Assembly: GCF_017309075.1 (NCBI RefSeq) | Contig: NZ_JAEMGS010000006.1 | Coordinates: 169,771-233,770 of the forward strand | Reading direction: 5' to 3' | Length of the DNA: 64,000 nucleotides | Origin: Motiliproteus sp. SC1-56 | GTDB taxonomy: Bacteria > Pseudomonadota > Gammaproteobacteria > Pseudomonadales > Balneatricaceae | Part shown: piece after piece, positions 32,962-41,030 of the stretch | How the letters are laid out: each line of letters opens with the position of its first letter | How positions within the stretch are numbered: the first letter of the stretch is position 1 | The notes under the pieces: model-generated | Databases searched by the model: none | Told to the model about the DNA's origin: nothing | The model's input: only the letters and a program-made list of their open reading frames with translations | Translations under genes and position numbers: made by a program

Positions 32962-34293
32962 CTAGCCGCCCTGACCGCCCGCGTCCACCACCTTGATTTC
33001 ACGCTGGGGAAAGGGAATCTCGATGTCATGCTCTTTCAGTGCGTACCAGATCATCAGCAACAAGTCGGCGCCGACCCGGTTGCGGCCATCGTCGATCCCC
33101 TCCATCCAGAACTCCACCAGAATATTGACCCCCGAATCGCCGAAGCTGGCGATCTCGGCGTCGGGACGCTCCTCCGGCGAAGCCGCTTCACCGCTGAGCA
33201 CACTGGGGTGGCTTGCCACCACGTCGCGCACCAGGCCAAACAACAGTTCCAGATCGGTTTTGTAAGCCACCTGGAATTCCAGCGAATAGCGCTGCTTCTT
33301 GTTCTTGTGGGTCCAGTTGGTAAAGGCGGTGGTCACAAAGGTCTCGTTGGGGACCATGATGTCCTTGCCGTCAAAGGTCTCAAGGGTGGTGGAGCGCATG
33401 TTCAGCTCGCGGATGGTACCGGCCCGCCCATCCTCCAGCTCAATAAAATCCCCCACCGTCAGCGAGCGCTCAAGCAGCAGAATCACCCCGGAGATGAAGT
33501 TGGAGGCGATGGACTGCAGACCAAACCCCAAGCCGACCCCCAGGGCGCCACCAAACACGGCCAAGGCGGTAAGGTTGATCCCCAACAGCTGCAACAGCAG
33601 GATGAAGACCACCACGAACAGCACCACCTGGAACAGCTTGGCGAACACCTCCCGGGTCCCCAGGTCCAGGTCTTCCTGGCTGCGGATCAACCGCTGCCCG
33701 GCGCTGCTCGATACCCGCCCCAGCCAGAACAGCAGGGAGCCGAAAATCAGCACCCGCACCACGCCGTAGGCCGACAGCTTGATATTACCCACCTCCAGGG
33801 CGAGGCTGTCGAGGTAGGCGGTAACATCGTCCAGCCAGCCAAAGATATGCAGCACAGCGACCGGTATCGCCACCCAGCGCACCGCACTGCGGGCCAGGCG
33901 ATGGCGGATCAGCTGACCAAGCAAGGTATACAGCATGAAGACCACCGCCCCGCCCTGCCCGAGCTGAACCAGCCAGCTCTGTTGTACCAGCAGGTTGCTG
34001 AAATCGCTGGCCATCGCCAGCATCAGGATCAGCAGCAGGGGAAAGATCAGGTCACGGGTCTGGTATATTCGCGTTCGCAGCCCCTGTAGCCCCCCCGGCG
34101 CCGGCGGCTCCCGCAGCAGGGAAGAGTGACGGCGAATGGTGCTGGCCAGCGTCCAGGCAAGAATGATCGCCAGCAACACCAGCCCCGCCTGGGCGTAAAA
34201 CTGGGGGCTGCTGGCCCAGTGCACGACCTTCAGCAACAGCTGATCAAAAAATGCCACCAGGGTTTCAAAGTCCAGCCCTACCGCCTCTTCCAT
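32962..34293 (-). CDS. MscS-family mechanosensitive ion channel
   Basis: 443-residue inner-membrane channel expected to open under membrane tension and release solutes during osmotic downshock. About five or six hydrophobic segments precede the MscS core. The pore helix region is ALAVFGGALGVGLGFGLQSIASNFISGVILLLE, with the alternating Gly/Ala pattern of TM3, followed by the beta domain (VGDFIELEDGRAGTIRELNMRSTTLETFDGKDIMVPNE) and a C-terminal alpha/beta domain ending near IPFPQREI. It is larger than MscS (286 residues) and has extra N-terminal helices, like the YbdG/YbiO-type group, but without a clear large periplasmic part. Monocistronic. Confidence 0.92.
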   Translation of the reverse strand: MEEAVGLDFETLVAFFDQLLLKVVHWASSPQFYAQAGLVLLAIILAWTLASTIRRHSSLLREPPAPGGLQGLRTRIYQTRDLIFPLLLILMLAMASDFSNLLVQQSWLVQLGQGGAVVFMLYTLLGQLIRHRLARSAVRWVAIPVAVLHIFGWLDDVTAYLDSLALEVGNIKLSAYGVVRVLIFGSLLFWLGRVSSSAGQRLIRSQEDLDLGTREVFAKLFQVVLFVVVFILLLQLLGINLTALAVFGGALGVGLGFGLQSIASNFISGVILLLERSLTVGDFIELEDGRAGTIRELNMRSTTLETFDGKDIMVPNETFVTTAFTNWTHKNKKQRYSLEFQVAYKTDLELLFGLVRDVVASHPSVLSGEAASPEERPDAEIASFGDSGVNILVEFWMEGIDDGRNRVGADLLLMIWYALKEHDIEIPFPQREIKVVDAGGQGG

Positions 34294-34558
34294 CCTCGTG
34301 TTCTCTCCCGTGACCTTGCTAACTCGTTAATTGCACTCAAGTATCCCCCCGTCCGCCAACCGCGGCAAGGGCCTGTCGCCGCGCCCGGGGGCGGCGCGGC
34401 ACGCGCTCGGCATACAAACTGGGTGGTCGCTCCACCGGCCTTTGGCTAACTTTGGGTAAGCAGGAAGCATCCAAAGGCTGAGGTCCCTGCGCTTGGGGTG
34501 CCCGCCAGTCCATCAGGTCGGGCGCCGCTTCTTCATCCCCGGGCTAGGGAGCGACCTC

Positions 34559-36085
34559 ATGGGCAAACTGATCATCTTCAACTTCGACGGCACCTGCAAC
34601 GATCCCAGCGACGCCGTGCAAAGCCGTGACCGCCGCGGGGCGATCGACGACGACAATATCACCAACGTCCTCAAGTTCCACCTGCTGGCTGGCGGCAACC
34701 TGCGTTGCGATAAACCACCCGTTGTCCAGCGCCAGATCAGCCTCTACTACAACGGAGTCGGTACTTACGGCAACTGTTTCCAGCGCATGTTCAACGCGGG
34801 CCTGGCGGGTGAGTGCTGGGACGTGGCCAGGATCCTGCGGACCGCGTTGGAGGACTTCAAATTTTACTACCACGAAGGGGACAAGCTCCTGCTCACCGGG
34901 TTCAGCCGCGGCGCCGCCCTGGCGCGCCGCTTTGCTGCCCTGATCAACGATACCTTGCTAGGGGATGATATGGTGGAGGCGGTTTTCGATACCGTGGCCT
35001 CCATCGGGCTGCCCAACCTGAGCCCCGAAGAGCGCCCGGAAACCGAGGTGGTGTTCGAGCATGGTCATACCCTGCCACCCCGGGTGGTCAGAGCGCTGCA
35101 CATGGTTTCGCTGGACGACAAACGCAAGGCGTTTCAGCCGACCCTGATGAACGCCGAGGAAAAGATCACCGAAGTCTGGTTTGCCGGTGCCCACGCCGAC
35201 GTGGGGGGCGGCTACTATTTCGACGGGCTGGCGGATCTGGTGCTGCGCTTTATGCTCGACTGGCTCGAAGAGCTGCCCGAGCGGATCGGCGAAGCCTGGC
35301 GGGTGGAGCTGCGCTCCCCGGCCCAGATCGACTACGCCAACCTGACCGACCGCGATGCTGGCTACAGGGTGGAGCCCGACGATCTGCAGATCGACCCGGA
35401 CCCCTTCGGCAAGAACCACGAGCAATCGCGCAGCGCAGTGATGGAATGGCTCACCCTCACCGACCGGCGCCTGTGCACCATCCAAGATGACCAGCTCTGT
35501 GACCAGCCGCCCCTGGTGTTTCACTCCGTGGCAGCCCGCATCGCCCGGGACCGGAACTACCTGCCCCGCTCCCTCAAGCGCAAGCCCCACCAGATTCTCT
35601 ATGAAAACGACGAAAGAAAGGAGTTCACCGGCTACGCCGTACACCGGGAAAACCGTTTCCAGAGCATGCAGATTCCCGTGGCGGGTGCTCCCCTGATCAC
35701 CCACGTATTCGCCCACAAGCCCTACAACCACAGCGGCCTGCACCTGATCAAAGGGGAACGTTACCGCTTTTCGGTCATCGGCGATCAGCAGTGGCGGGAC
35801 GGCGGAATCACCTGCGGCCCGGAAGGGTGGAACCGGGAAGGGGTGGAGCTGGGCCTTCAGGAGCTGCCGATTCGAATGACCGAACCTTTTCGCCGCTGTC
35901 CGCAGGCCAACTGGTTCTGCCTGATCGGCGCCATTGGCGATAAGGATGAGCACCTGTTTCCCATCGGCCGGGGCACCACCCTGGAAGCGCCGGAAACCGG
36001 CGAACTCTGCCTTTTCGCCAATGACTTGATGCGTTTTTACGGCAACAACATGGGCAAACTGAAAGTCACGGTCGAGCGACTCTGA
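34559..36085 (+). CDS. DUF2235 alpha/beta-hydrolase (phospholipase-like) with LecA/PA-IL-like C-terminal domain
   Basis: 508-residue protein. The N-terminal ~350 residues are a DUF2235 hydrolase, the fold of Tle1-type phospholipase effectors: NFDGTCND (8-15), the nucleophile elbow GFSRG (Ser116), FDTVASIG (Asp144) and WFAGAHADVGGGY (His212). From about residue 370 the protein changes to a beta-rich segment with PYNHSGLHLIKGERYRFSV and a C-terminus LFANDLMRFYGNN-GKLKVTV that closely recalls the calcium/galactose-binding end of the PA-IL lectin (YND...TYGNN-GSFSV). No signal peptide or VgrG/PAAR motif is seen. AGGGAG lies seven bases before the ATG. It is followed after 19 bases by an M15 peptidase gene. 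Both products are the sort used to attack cell envelopes; a toxin role is inference. It could instead act in lipid turnover. Confidence 0.82.
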   Translation: MGKLIIFNFDGTCNDPSDAVQSRDRRGAIDDDNITNVLKFHLLAGGNLRCDKPPVVQRQISLYYNGVGTYGNCFQRMFNAGLAGECWDVARILRTALEDFKFYYHEGDKLLLTGFSRGAALARRFAALINDTLLGDDMVEAVFDTVASIGLPNLSPEERPETEVVFEHGHTLPPRVVRALHMVSLDDKRKAFQPTLMNAEEKITEVWFAGAHADVGGGYYFDGLADLVLRFMLDWLEELPERIGEAWRVELRSPAQIDYANLTDRDAGYRVEPDDLQIDPDPFGKNHEQSRSAVMEWLTLTDRRLCTIQDDQLCDQPPLVFHSVAARIARDRNYLPRSLKRKPHQILYENDERKEFTGYAVHRENRFQSMQIPVAGAPLITHVFAHKPYNHSGLHLIKGERYRFSVIGDQQWRDGGITCGPEGWNREGVELGLQELPIRMTEPFRRCPQANWFCLIGAIGDKDEHLFPIGRGTTLEAPETGELCLFANDLMRFYGNNMGKLKVTVERL

Positions 36086-36104
36086 TAATCAGGGAGGAAC
36101 CAAA

Positions 36105-36575
36105 ATGGCCAAATACCGACTGGGCAAACGCTCACTGCGGGAACTGGAAGGGGTCCACGCGGACCTGGTGGCGGTGACCAAGCGGGCCATTGAACTGACC
36201 CCGCAGGACTTCTCCGTCCACGACGGGCTTCGCACCCTCGCCGAGCAACAGCGGTTGGTGGAGCGGGGTGCCAGCAAGACCCTGAGCTCGCGTCACCTCA
36301 GCGGCCACGCCGTCGACCTGGTGCCCTATATCAACGGCAAGCTGCGCTGGGAGTGGGAGCCCCTGTACCTGGTCGCGGACGCGATGCGCTTGGCCGCCCA
36401 GGAGCTTTCAATTCCGATACGCTGGGGCGGGGCCTGGGACCAGACCCTCACCGAGTGTGTCGACTGCCCGGAAGACCTAGCCACCGACTACGCCGCCCGT
36501 CGGCGCCAGGCCGGTTGCCGGGCGTTTCTCGATGGCCCCCATTTTGAGCTGCCGGTGGCGCTCTACCCGGCCTGA
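36105..36575 (+). CDS. M15-family peptidoglycan peptidase (CwlK/T5-endolysin-like L-Ala-D-Glu endopeptidase)
   Basis: 156-residue zinc peptidase. Zinc ligands appear as His64 and Asp71 in SRHLSGHAVDLV and His146 in DGPHFELP, the pattern of M15C enzymes and phage T5-type endolysins, which cleave peptide cross-bridges of peptidoglycan. DGLRTLAEQQRLVERG at 40-55 is the usual N-terminal family segment. No signal peptide is visible, as with endolysins or effectors delivered by another route. GGAGG precedes the ATG. It lies 19 bases after the lipase-lectin gene on the same strand, so the two are probably co-transcribed. It may derive from a prophage; no holin or other phage gene is seen. Confidence 0.87.
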   Translation: MAKYRLGKRSLRELEGVHADLVAVTKRAIELTPQDFSVHDGLRTLAEQQRLVERGASKTLSSRHLSGHAVDLVPYINGKLRWEWEPLYLVADAMRLAAQELSIPIRWGGAWDQTLTECVDCPEDLATDYAARRRQAGCRAFLDGPHFELPVALYPA

Positions 36576-36576
36576 G

Positions 36577-36939
36577 TCAGAGCCGCATCCCCTCGGCCGG
36601 CCCCAGGTGACTGCGGTGGAAGTGCTCGACGACAAAGGCCGGTTTCTCCGGCGCACAGGCATGCACCTGCCACTGCTCGAACTGCACCCGGTCGCCCGCC
36701 TCCAGCCCCAGGTGGGCCAGGGGGCGGGTGGCGATGCCCAGGCGTGAATCCAGCCCCCGCACCACCCCCTCAAACTGCTTCCGGGGGGCCTCCCGGTCAG
36801 AGTGTAAGACCTCGACCCAGAAGGCATCCCCCACATCGTCCTTTAACAAAACCCAGTCTCCCCGCCCCGGAGGGCGCTGCTCATTGTGCAGGTAGAGAAT
36901 TCCCTGCCCGTCCGGGCGGGGACGAAAGCCGCTGAACAT
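36577..36939 (-). CDS. Hypothetical protein, 120 residues
   Basis: Soluble protein starting MFSGFRPRPDGQGILYLHN, strand-rich, with two barrel-like stretches (DWVLLKDDVGDAFWVEVLHSD and LEAGDRVQFEQWQVHA) that suggest a small beta-barrel of a PilZ-, SH3- or OB-like kind; this is visual inference only. No known family is recognised. GAGGGAGG upstream supports the start at 36939. It converges on the M15 peptidase gene with one base between stop codons. An immunity role for the neighbouring pair cannot be excluded but nothing in the sequence shows it. Confidence 0.62.
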   Translation of the reverse strand: MFSGFRPRPDGQGILYLHNEQRPPGRGDWVLLKDDVGDAFWVEVLHSDREAPRKQFEGVVRGLDSRLGIATRPLAHLGLEAGDRVQFEQWQVHACAPEKPAFVVEHFHRSHLGPAEGMRL

Positions 36940-37312
36940 AGAGGCCTCCCTCGAAGTTAAGGTGCTTGCCAGGCGGCCGCGCTGCACCGCCATATCCCGC
37001 AGGCTTCAGTATGGCACCAACCCCCGCCCCTCTGGCGTACCAAGGCGAAAAAGATAACGGTATAAATAGAAATTGGAGACTCTAAGGAAATCCGGCCCGG
37101 TTGTTGCTTTATCCACTCTGGAGCTGAATTTTGTCCGCCGTTACGCCATCCAGCGGGTCCCGGCACATGCTGCCAGCAATCGTTTTCAGCTTTAAAAACA
37201 TCAGGTTTTAAAAATAAAGCTTATTTCCCTTTGTCGATTCATCACATTCACCATTTGCAGACCCGGGGCGGCAAGCCCTTGCCGTCTTCGTCCCACGACA
37301 GGAGTTCTCCCC
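36940..37312. other. Intergenic region upstream of the calcium-loop protein gene
   Basis: 373 bases without a supported gene. It holds an AT-rich inverted repeat AGCTTTA (37188-37194) / TAAAGCT (37215-37221) and a small hairpin CGGCAA-GCCC-TTGCCG (37269-37284) about 30 bases before the next ATG, which could lie in the mRNA leader. GGTATAAAT near 37060 looks like a -10 element. Confidence 0.4.
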
Positions 37313-38377
37313 ATGATCGTTGAAAACAGTCAGATACAACTGAGCGGTGAGCACCAAAAAACCGAACGCCACCAGCAAAGCACCTCCCTAGAGGCCTTCG
37401 TGGTGGAACTCGATGCTGCCCGCAGCGGGACCAAAGGCAGCGCGACGCCCCAACTCAATGGCGCCCTCACCGAGGCGGGTATTGACCCGAGCCGGCTGGC
37501 CCGGGCCCAGGAGGGTGCTGGCCTACTGCGCAATGAGGCGCCCGGGCGCGGAGCGGACACCGGCGCGCTGGATACCCCCGCCAAACTGTTCCTGGCCCTT
37601 CTCGAGGCGTTGACCGGACGGTGCACAGGCAACATGCAGAAGGATGAGGTGCCCCCCGTCGCAGGTTTACGGCCAAAGGAGCCCGGAGAAGGCGAGGCGG
37701 AGAAACCCCAGCGGGCGCTGCGGGTCGAGCTGCACCTGCACCAGATGACCGCGGAGTACGAGCGCAGTCAGTTCGCCGTTCAAGGGCGGGTGCAGACCGC
37801 GGACGGACAGCAGCTGGCCCTGGATTTTTCCCTGACCATGAGCCGCAGTTACCGCTCCGAGACCCACCTGGCGCTGAACCAGGCCCTGACCTTCAAGGAC
37901 CCGCTGGTGCTGAACTTCGACGGCCAGGCCGCCGAGCTCAGTGATGAGCGATACCGTTTCGACCTGGATGCGGACGGCGAAGTCGAGTGGCTCAGCCGCC
38001 TCAGCGGAAACAGCGCGTTTCTGGCCCTGGATCACAACGGTGACGGCATCATCAACGACGGGCGCGAGCTGTTCGGCGCCTTGAGCGGCAACGGCTTTGC
38101 CGACCTGGCTGCATATGACGAAGACGGCAACGGCTGGATCGATGAGGCCGACAGCGTCTTTGAGCAGTTGCGGCTGTGGCGCCAGGACGGTGAAACAGAG
38201 CCCCTGCAGAGCCTCGCCGAAGGCCAGGTGGGCGCCCTCTACCTGGGGGCCACCGACACCCCCTTTGCGCTCAAGGGGGACGACAACCGCACCCTCGGCG
38301 AAGTTCGCCAGAGCGGCATCTACCTGAACGAGGACGGCAGACCCGGCAGCCTGCAGCAAATTGATCTCGCGGTCTGA
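37313..38377 (+). CDS. Cytoplasmic-type protein with EF-hand-like calcium loops, RTX-associated domain
   Basis: 354-residue protein without a signal peptide. The first ~130 residues are low-complexity and charged. The rest resembles the domain often found in large RTX-type adhesins and hemolysins: SAFLALDHNGDGIINDGRELFGALSGNGFADLAAYDEDGNGWIDEAD contains two DxNxDG calcium loops (given as residues about 238-282), followed by LRLWRQDGETEPLQSLAEGQVGALYL. Here it stands alone, without the nonapeptide repeats or a type I secretion signal that I can see. Calcium binding is likely; function is unknown. AGGAG lies eight bases before the ATG. Confidence 0.75.
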   Translation: MIVENSQIQLSGEHQKTERHQQSTSLEAFVVELDAARSGTKGSATPQLNGALTEAGIDPSRLARAQEGAGLLRNEAPGRGADTGALDTPAKLFLALLEALTGRCTGNMQKDEVPPVAGLRPKEPGEGEAEKPQRALRVELHLHQMTAEYERSQFAVQGRVQTADGQQLALDFSLTMSRSYRSETHLALNQALTFKDPLVLNFDGQAAELSDERYRFDLDADGEVEWLSRLSGNSAFLALDHNGDGIINDGRELFGALSGNGFADLAAYDEDGNGWIDEADSVFEQLRLWRQDGETEPLQSLAEGQVGALYLGATDTPFALKGDDNRTLGEVRQSGIYLNEDGRPGSLQQIDLAV

Positions 38378-38860
38378 TCAGAGGGTTTTCAGCATCCAGA
38401 CATCGCAACCGCTGTGGGGGGTTCCCGGCAACGGTTGCGCCAGCCGGTCAAAGCCCAGTTGGCGGTAGAGGGCGATGGCGGCTTCCATAGTGGCCAGGGT
38501 GTCCAGGTAACAGCGCCGGTACCCCAACTCCCTGGCCGAGCCCAGGCACTGCTCGGCCAGGGCCCGGCCGATGCCGCGCCCGCGCGCACCGGAAAGCAGG
38601 AACAGTTTTCTCAGCTCGCACAGATCGGGCTCTGTACCAAAGGGGGCGATGCCGCCACCGCCCACCACGGCCCCGTCCAGGCGGGCCACCCAGTAGACGC
38701 TGCCCCGGTCGGGACTGTAGTGGCGGCTCATGGCCTCCACCTCGGGATCGGAAGGACCAAACCCCTCGCCGATGGCGCCATACTCGGCCCCCACTGTGCG
38801 AATGATATGAGCGATGGCGGCATCGTCCGCCGCGTCTATGGGTTCCAGTTGCAGGGTCAT
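38378..38860 (-). CDS. GNAT-family N-acetyltransferase
   Basis: 160-residue acetyltransferase of the GNAT fold. The acetyl-CoA pyrophosphate loop is ARGRGIGRALAEQ (about residues 90-103), preceded by the strand LCELRKLFL and followed by YRRCYLDTLATMEAAIALYRQLGF, the usual fourth helix and C-terminal strand. The family acetylates amines of small molecules or proteins; substrate cannot be told. The start at 38860 follows AGGAGG; an ATG 36 bases earlier is possible. It is downstream of the sensor kinase gene on the opposite-facing side and is probably separate from that operon. Confidence 0.88.
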   Translation of the reverse strand: MTLQLEPIDAADDAAIAHIIRTVGAEYGAIGEGFGPSDPEVEAMSRHYSPDRGSVYWVARLDGAVVGGGGIAPFGTEPDLCELRKLFLLSGARGRGIGRALAEQCLGSARELGYRRCYLDTLATMEAAIALYRQLGFDRLAQPLPGTPHSGCDVWMLKTL

Positions 38861-38921
38861 TGCGCCTCCTTTACTGCCAACCTGACCGCGACTCACGCTG
38901 CCTGAATGGCCGCAGTCTACC

Positions 38922-40271
38922 TCAGCCGCTGACGCCGGGCGAGGTGCCGGGCGAGGCGCCGGGCAACGGCAGCCTGGCCTCCACTGCCAGCCCCGGAAAC
39001 TCTGAGCAGAGCGCAGCGTCGAAACCCAGGGTGCCCCCGTAGCTGTCGACGATCATGCGGCAGATGGAGAGTCCCAGGCCGTGCCCTGCCACCGTCTCGT
39101 CCAGCCGCCGGCCCCGCCCGGTCAGGGCCTCCCGGTCAGACCCGGCAATGCCGGGTCCGTCATCCGATATGCACAACCGTAATTCGGCCTGTTTCCGCTC
39201 AAGCGCAAGACCCACCCGGGAACGAGCGAACTTGCAGCCGTTGTCCAGCAGGTTGCCGATCAGCTCCAGCATGTCATCCCGGTCCAAGGGCAGGCTGCCG
39301 ACACCGCCCAGGCGGGTTTCGATGCCTATCGCCGGGTAGATCCGCTCCAGCACCGATACCAGGTGGGGCAGGTCCTCGGCCGGGTCGAAGTGGCGCCCCG
39401 GATGGGGTGTGCCGGCAATCCGGGCCCGCCGCAGCTCTCTTTCCGTGAGCCGCTCAACCTCACCCAACAGCCGCTGGTAGGGCTCCCGTTCAACGGGGGG
39501 GAGCTGTTCGGTCTGCAGCTGCAGCTGCTGCAGACTCCGCTTGAGTTCGTGGGCCAGGTTGCCCATGGTGGTGCGGGCACGGCCGATCTGCTGTTCCAGG
39601 CGCGCCAGCAGCCGGTTAATCTCGGCGGTAAGCGGCTGAATCTCCCGGGGAACCCGCTCCTCGAGGCGGGCGATCTCCCCCTGCTGCAGCTTACCGACGG
39701 CCCGGCGCACCCCCTCCAGTTGGCGAAAGCTGCGGCGCAACAGGTGTCTCTGCAACGCCAGCTGCCCCACCAGGGCCAGGGCCATGACGGCATAGAGCCC
39801 CCAGGCAAAGCGGCGCCACTGGGATTCCAGCGGTGTCAGGTCCTCAGCCAGCCACAGGGTCAGCCGCTGCCCCTGCCACTCGATGCCCTGGTGCCAGGTC
39901 AGCCAGTGCTCCGTCCCGCGATACAGCGCCTCGAGCCTGGACGCCCCCGGCGCCAGCAGGCTCACGTCTGGCGCCCGGTCCCACAGCGAGCGCGAGCGCA
40001 GCCGCTGGCGCTCTCCCCGTATCTGGAAGTAATGCCCGGAGTGCACCCGCTGGTAGATGGGCGGCACCTGCGTCTCCTGCAGCCGCCAGCCACCGTCGGG
40101 GGCGAGCTCCAGGGCCCGGATCAGGTTATCGGCGTCATGCTCCAGCCGGGTGGCGACGAAGGCCTGGCTCAGGCGCGCCACGCCCCACTCGGCCAGTCCG
40201 GCCAGGGCCAGGAAGGTCAGCAGCAGCGAGAGGGCTAGACCCGCGCCGATACGCCGTTCAATCGAACTCAA
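38922..40271 (-). CDS. PhoQ-like sensor histidine kinase
   Basis: 449-residue inner-membrane kinase: helix 1 at about 8-30, periplasmic sensor (about 31-165), helix 2 (about 170-192), HAMP-like linker and kinase core. The phospho-accepting His is in NLAHELKRSLQQL; the N-box is LIGNLLDNGCKFAR, and DDGPGI and HGLGLSI follow. The N-box wording resembles PhoQ. The start is taken as a TTG at 40271 that overlaps the stop of the response regulator (TTGA), with GGGAG about ten bases upstream; no ATG or GTG fits. It is the last gene of a six-gene operon with its regulator, a PepSY protein and three cytochromes, so redox or heme status are possible signals. Confidence 0.88.
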   Translation of the reverse strand: MSSIERRIGAGLALSLLLTFLALAGLAEWGVARLSQAFVATRLEHDADNLIRALELAPDGGWRLQETQVPPIYQRVHSGHYFQIRGERQRLRSRSLWDRAPDVSLLAPGASRLEALYRGTEHWLTWHQGIEWQGQRLTLWLAEDLTPLESQWRRFAWGLYAVMALALVGQLALQRHLLRRSFRQLEGVRRAVGKLQQGEIARLEERVPREIQPLTAEINRLLARLEQQIGRARTTMGNLAHELKRSLQQLQLQTEQLPPVEREPYQRLLGEVERLTERELRRARIAGTPHPGRHFDPAEDLPHLVSVLERIYPAIGIETRLGGVGSLPLDRDDMLELIGNLLDNGCKFARSRVGLALERKQAELRLCISDDGPGIAGSDREALTGRGRRLDETVAGHGLGLSICRMIVDSYGGTLGFDAALCSEFPGLAVEARLPLPGASPGTSPGVSG

Positions 40272-40936
40272 GGCACCACCGCTCCCAGCCGGTAGCCCTG
40301 GCCCCGACGGGTCTCGATCAACCCCTTGCCGAAGCGCCCCCGCAACCGGTTGACGTAAACCTCCACCACGTTGCTGTCGCGCAGGCTCTCTTCCTCGTAT
40401 ATGTGCTCGCTGATTTCGGCCTTGGAGAGCACCCGCTCCGGGTTCATCAGCAGCAGGCGCATCAAGCGGTATTCGATCCCGGTAAGCGACTCGGCGGGGC
40501 GGCCCGGCAGGCGCAGCTGGCGGGCGTCGGTGTCGAGTTCGATCCCGCAGTGACACAAAAGGTTGGCGGCATGACCGTGGTGGCGGCGGATCACTGCCTC
40601 CAGGCGCGCCAGCAACTCCTCGCTGTGAAACGGCTTGCCCAGGTAGTCGTCGGCCCCCGCCTTGAGCCCGTCGACGCGCTCCTGCCAGCTGTCCCGGGCG
40701 GTTAAAATCAAGACAGGGACGGGGTTGCCGGCCTCGCGCCAGTGCCTGAGGACCTCGAGCCCCGACCGCTTTGGCAACCCCAGGTCCAGCACCACTGCGT
40801 CAAACGCCTCCTCGTTGCCGAGAAACTCCGCGTCCACCCCGTCGTGACTCAGCTCCGCCGCGTAGCCGGCGCCCTTGAGCGCATCCTTGAGCCGGGACGC
40901 CAGTTCCCGGTCATCCTCGACCAACAGAATATGCAT
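40268..40936 (-). CDS. PhoP-like OmpR-family response regulator
   Basis: 222-residue regulator: receiver domain (about 1-115) with acidic pair in VEDD, phospho-accepting Asp in VVLDLGLP (about residue 51) and Lys in GKPFHSEEL, then a winged-helix DNA-binding domain (about 128-220). TARDSWQERV, KPFHSEELLARLEAVIRR and LRDSNVVEVYVNRLR match PhoP-type wording more closely than QseB or OmpR. GGGAG lies six bases before the ATG at 40936; earlier in-frame codons run through the 15-bp tandem repeat and are rejected. It overlaps the kinase gene downstream. An 11-bp-period direct repeat upstream of the operon is a likely binding site, implying autoregulation. Confidence 0.92.
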   Translation of the reverse strand: MHILLVEDDRELASRLKDALKGAGYAAELSHDGVDAEFLGNEEAFDAVVLDLGLPKRSGLEVLRHWREAGNPVPVLILTARDSWQERVDGLKAGADDYLGKPFHSEELLARLEAVIRRHHGHAANLLCHCGIELDTDARQLRLPGRPAESLTGIEYRLMRLLLMNPERVLSKAEISEHIYEEESLRDSNVVEVYVNRLRGRFGKGLIETRRGQGYRLGAVVP

Positions 40937-40970
40937 CAACCGCTCCCTGTCCCCTGCGCGGTTTTCCCCG

Positions 40971-41030
40971 ATCCTTTTATGGCCGGTCCTTTTATGGCCG
41001 ACCCTTTTATAGCCGGTCCTTTCCCAGCCA
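40971..41030. repeat. 15-bp tandem repeat, four copies
   Basis: Four 15-bp units are visible: 40971-40985, 40986-41000, 41001-41015 and 41016-41030, built on RTCCTTTTATGGCCG; the fourth is diverged. They cover the last codons of the PepSY gene (its stop lies in copy 3) and the spacer before the response-regulator gene. The regular period suggests slippage-prone DNA; a regulatory role is possible. Confidence 0.85.

Noticed and set aside
34559..36575. Intact prophage lysis module
   Set aside because: The M15 peptidase is endolysin-like, but there is no holin, spanin, tail or integrase gene nearby, so only a weaker phage-derived origin can be suggested.
40272..40556. Upstream extension of the PhoQ-like kinase frame to an ATG at 40556
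   Set aside because: The added residues overlap the response-regulator gene, are Arg/Pro/Gly-rich and unlike kinase N-termini; the TTG at 40271 gives the expected membrane helix near the start.
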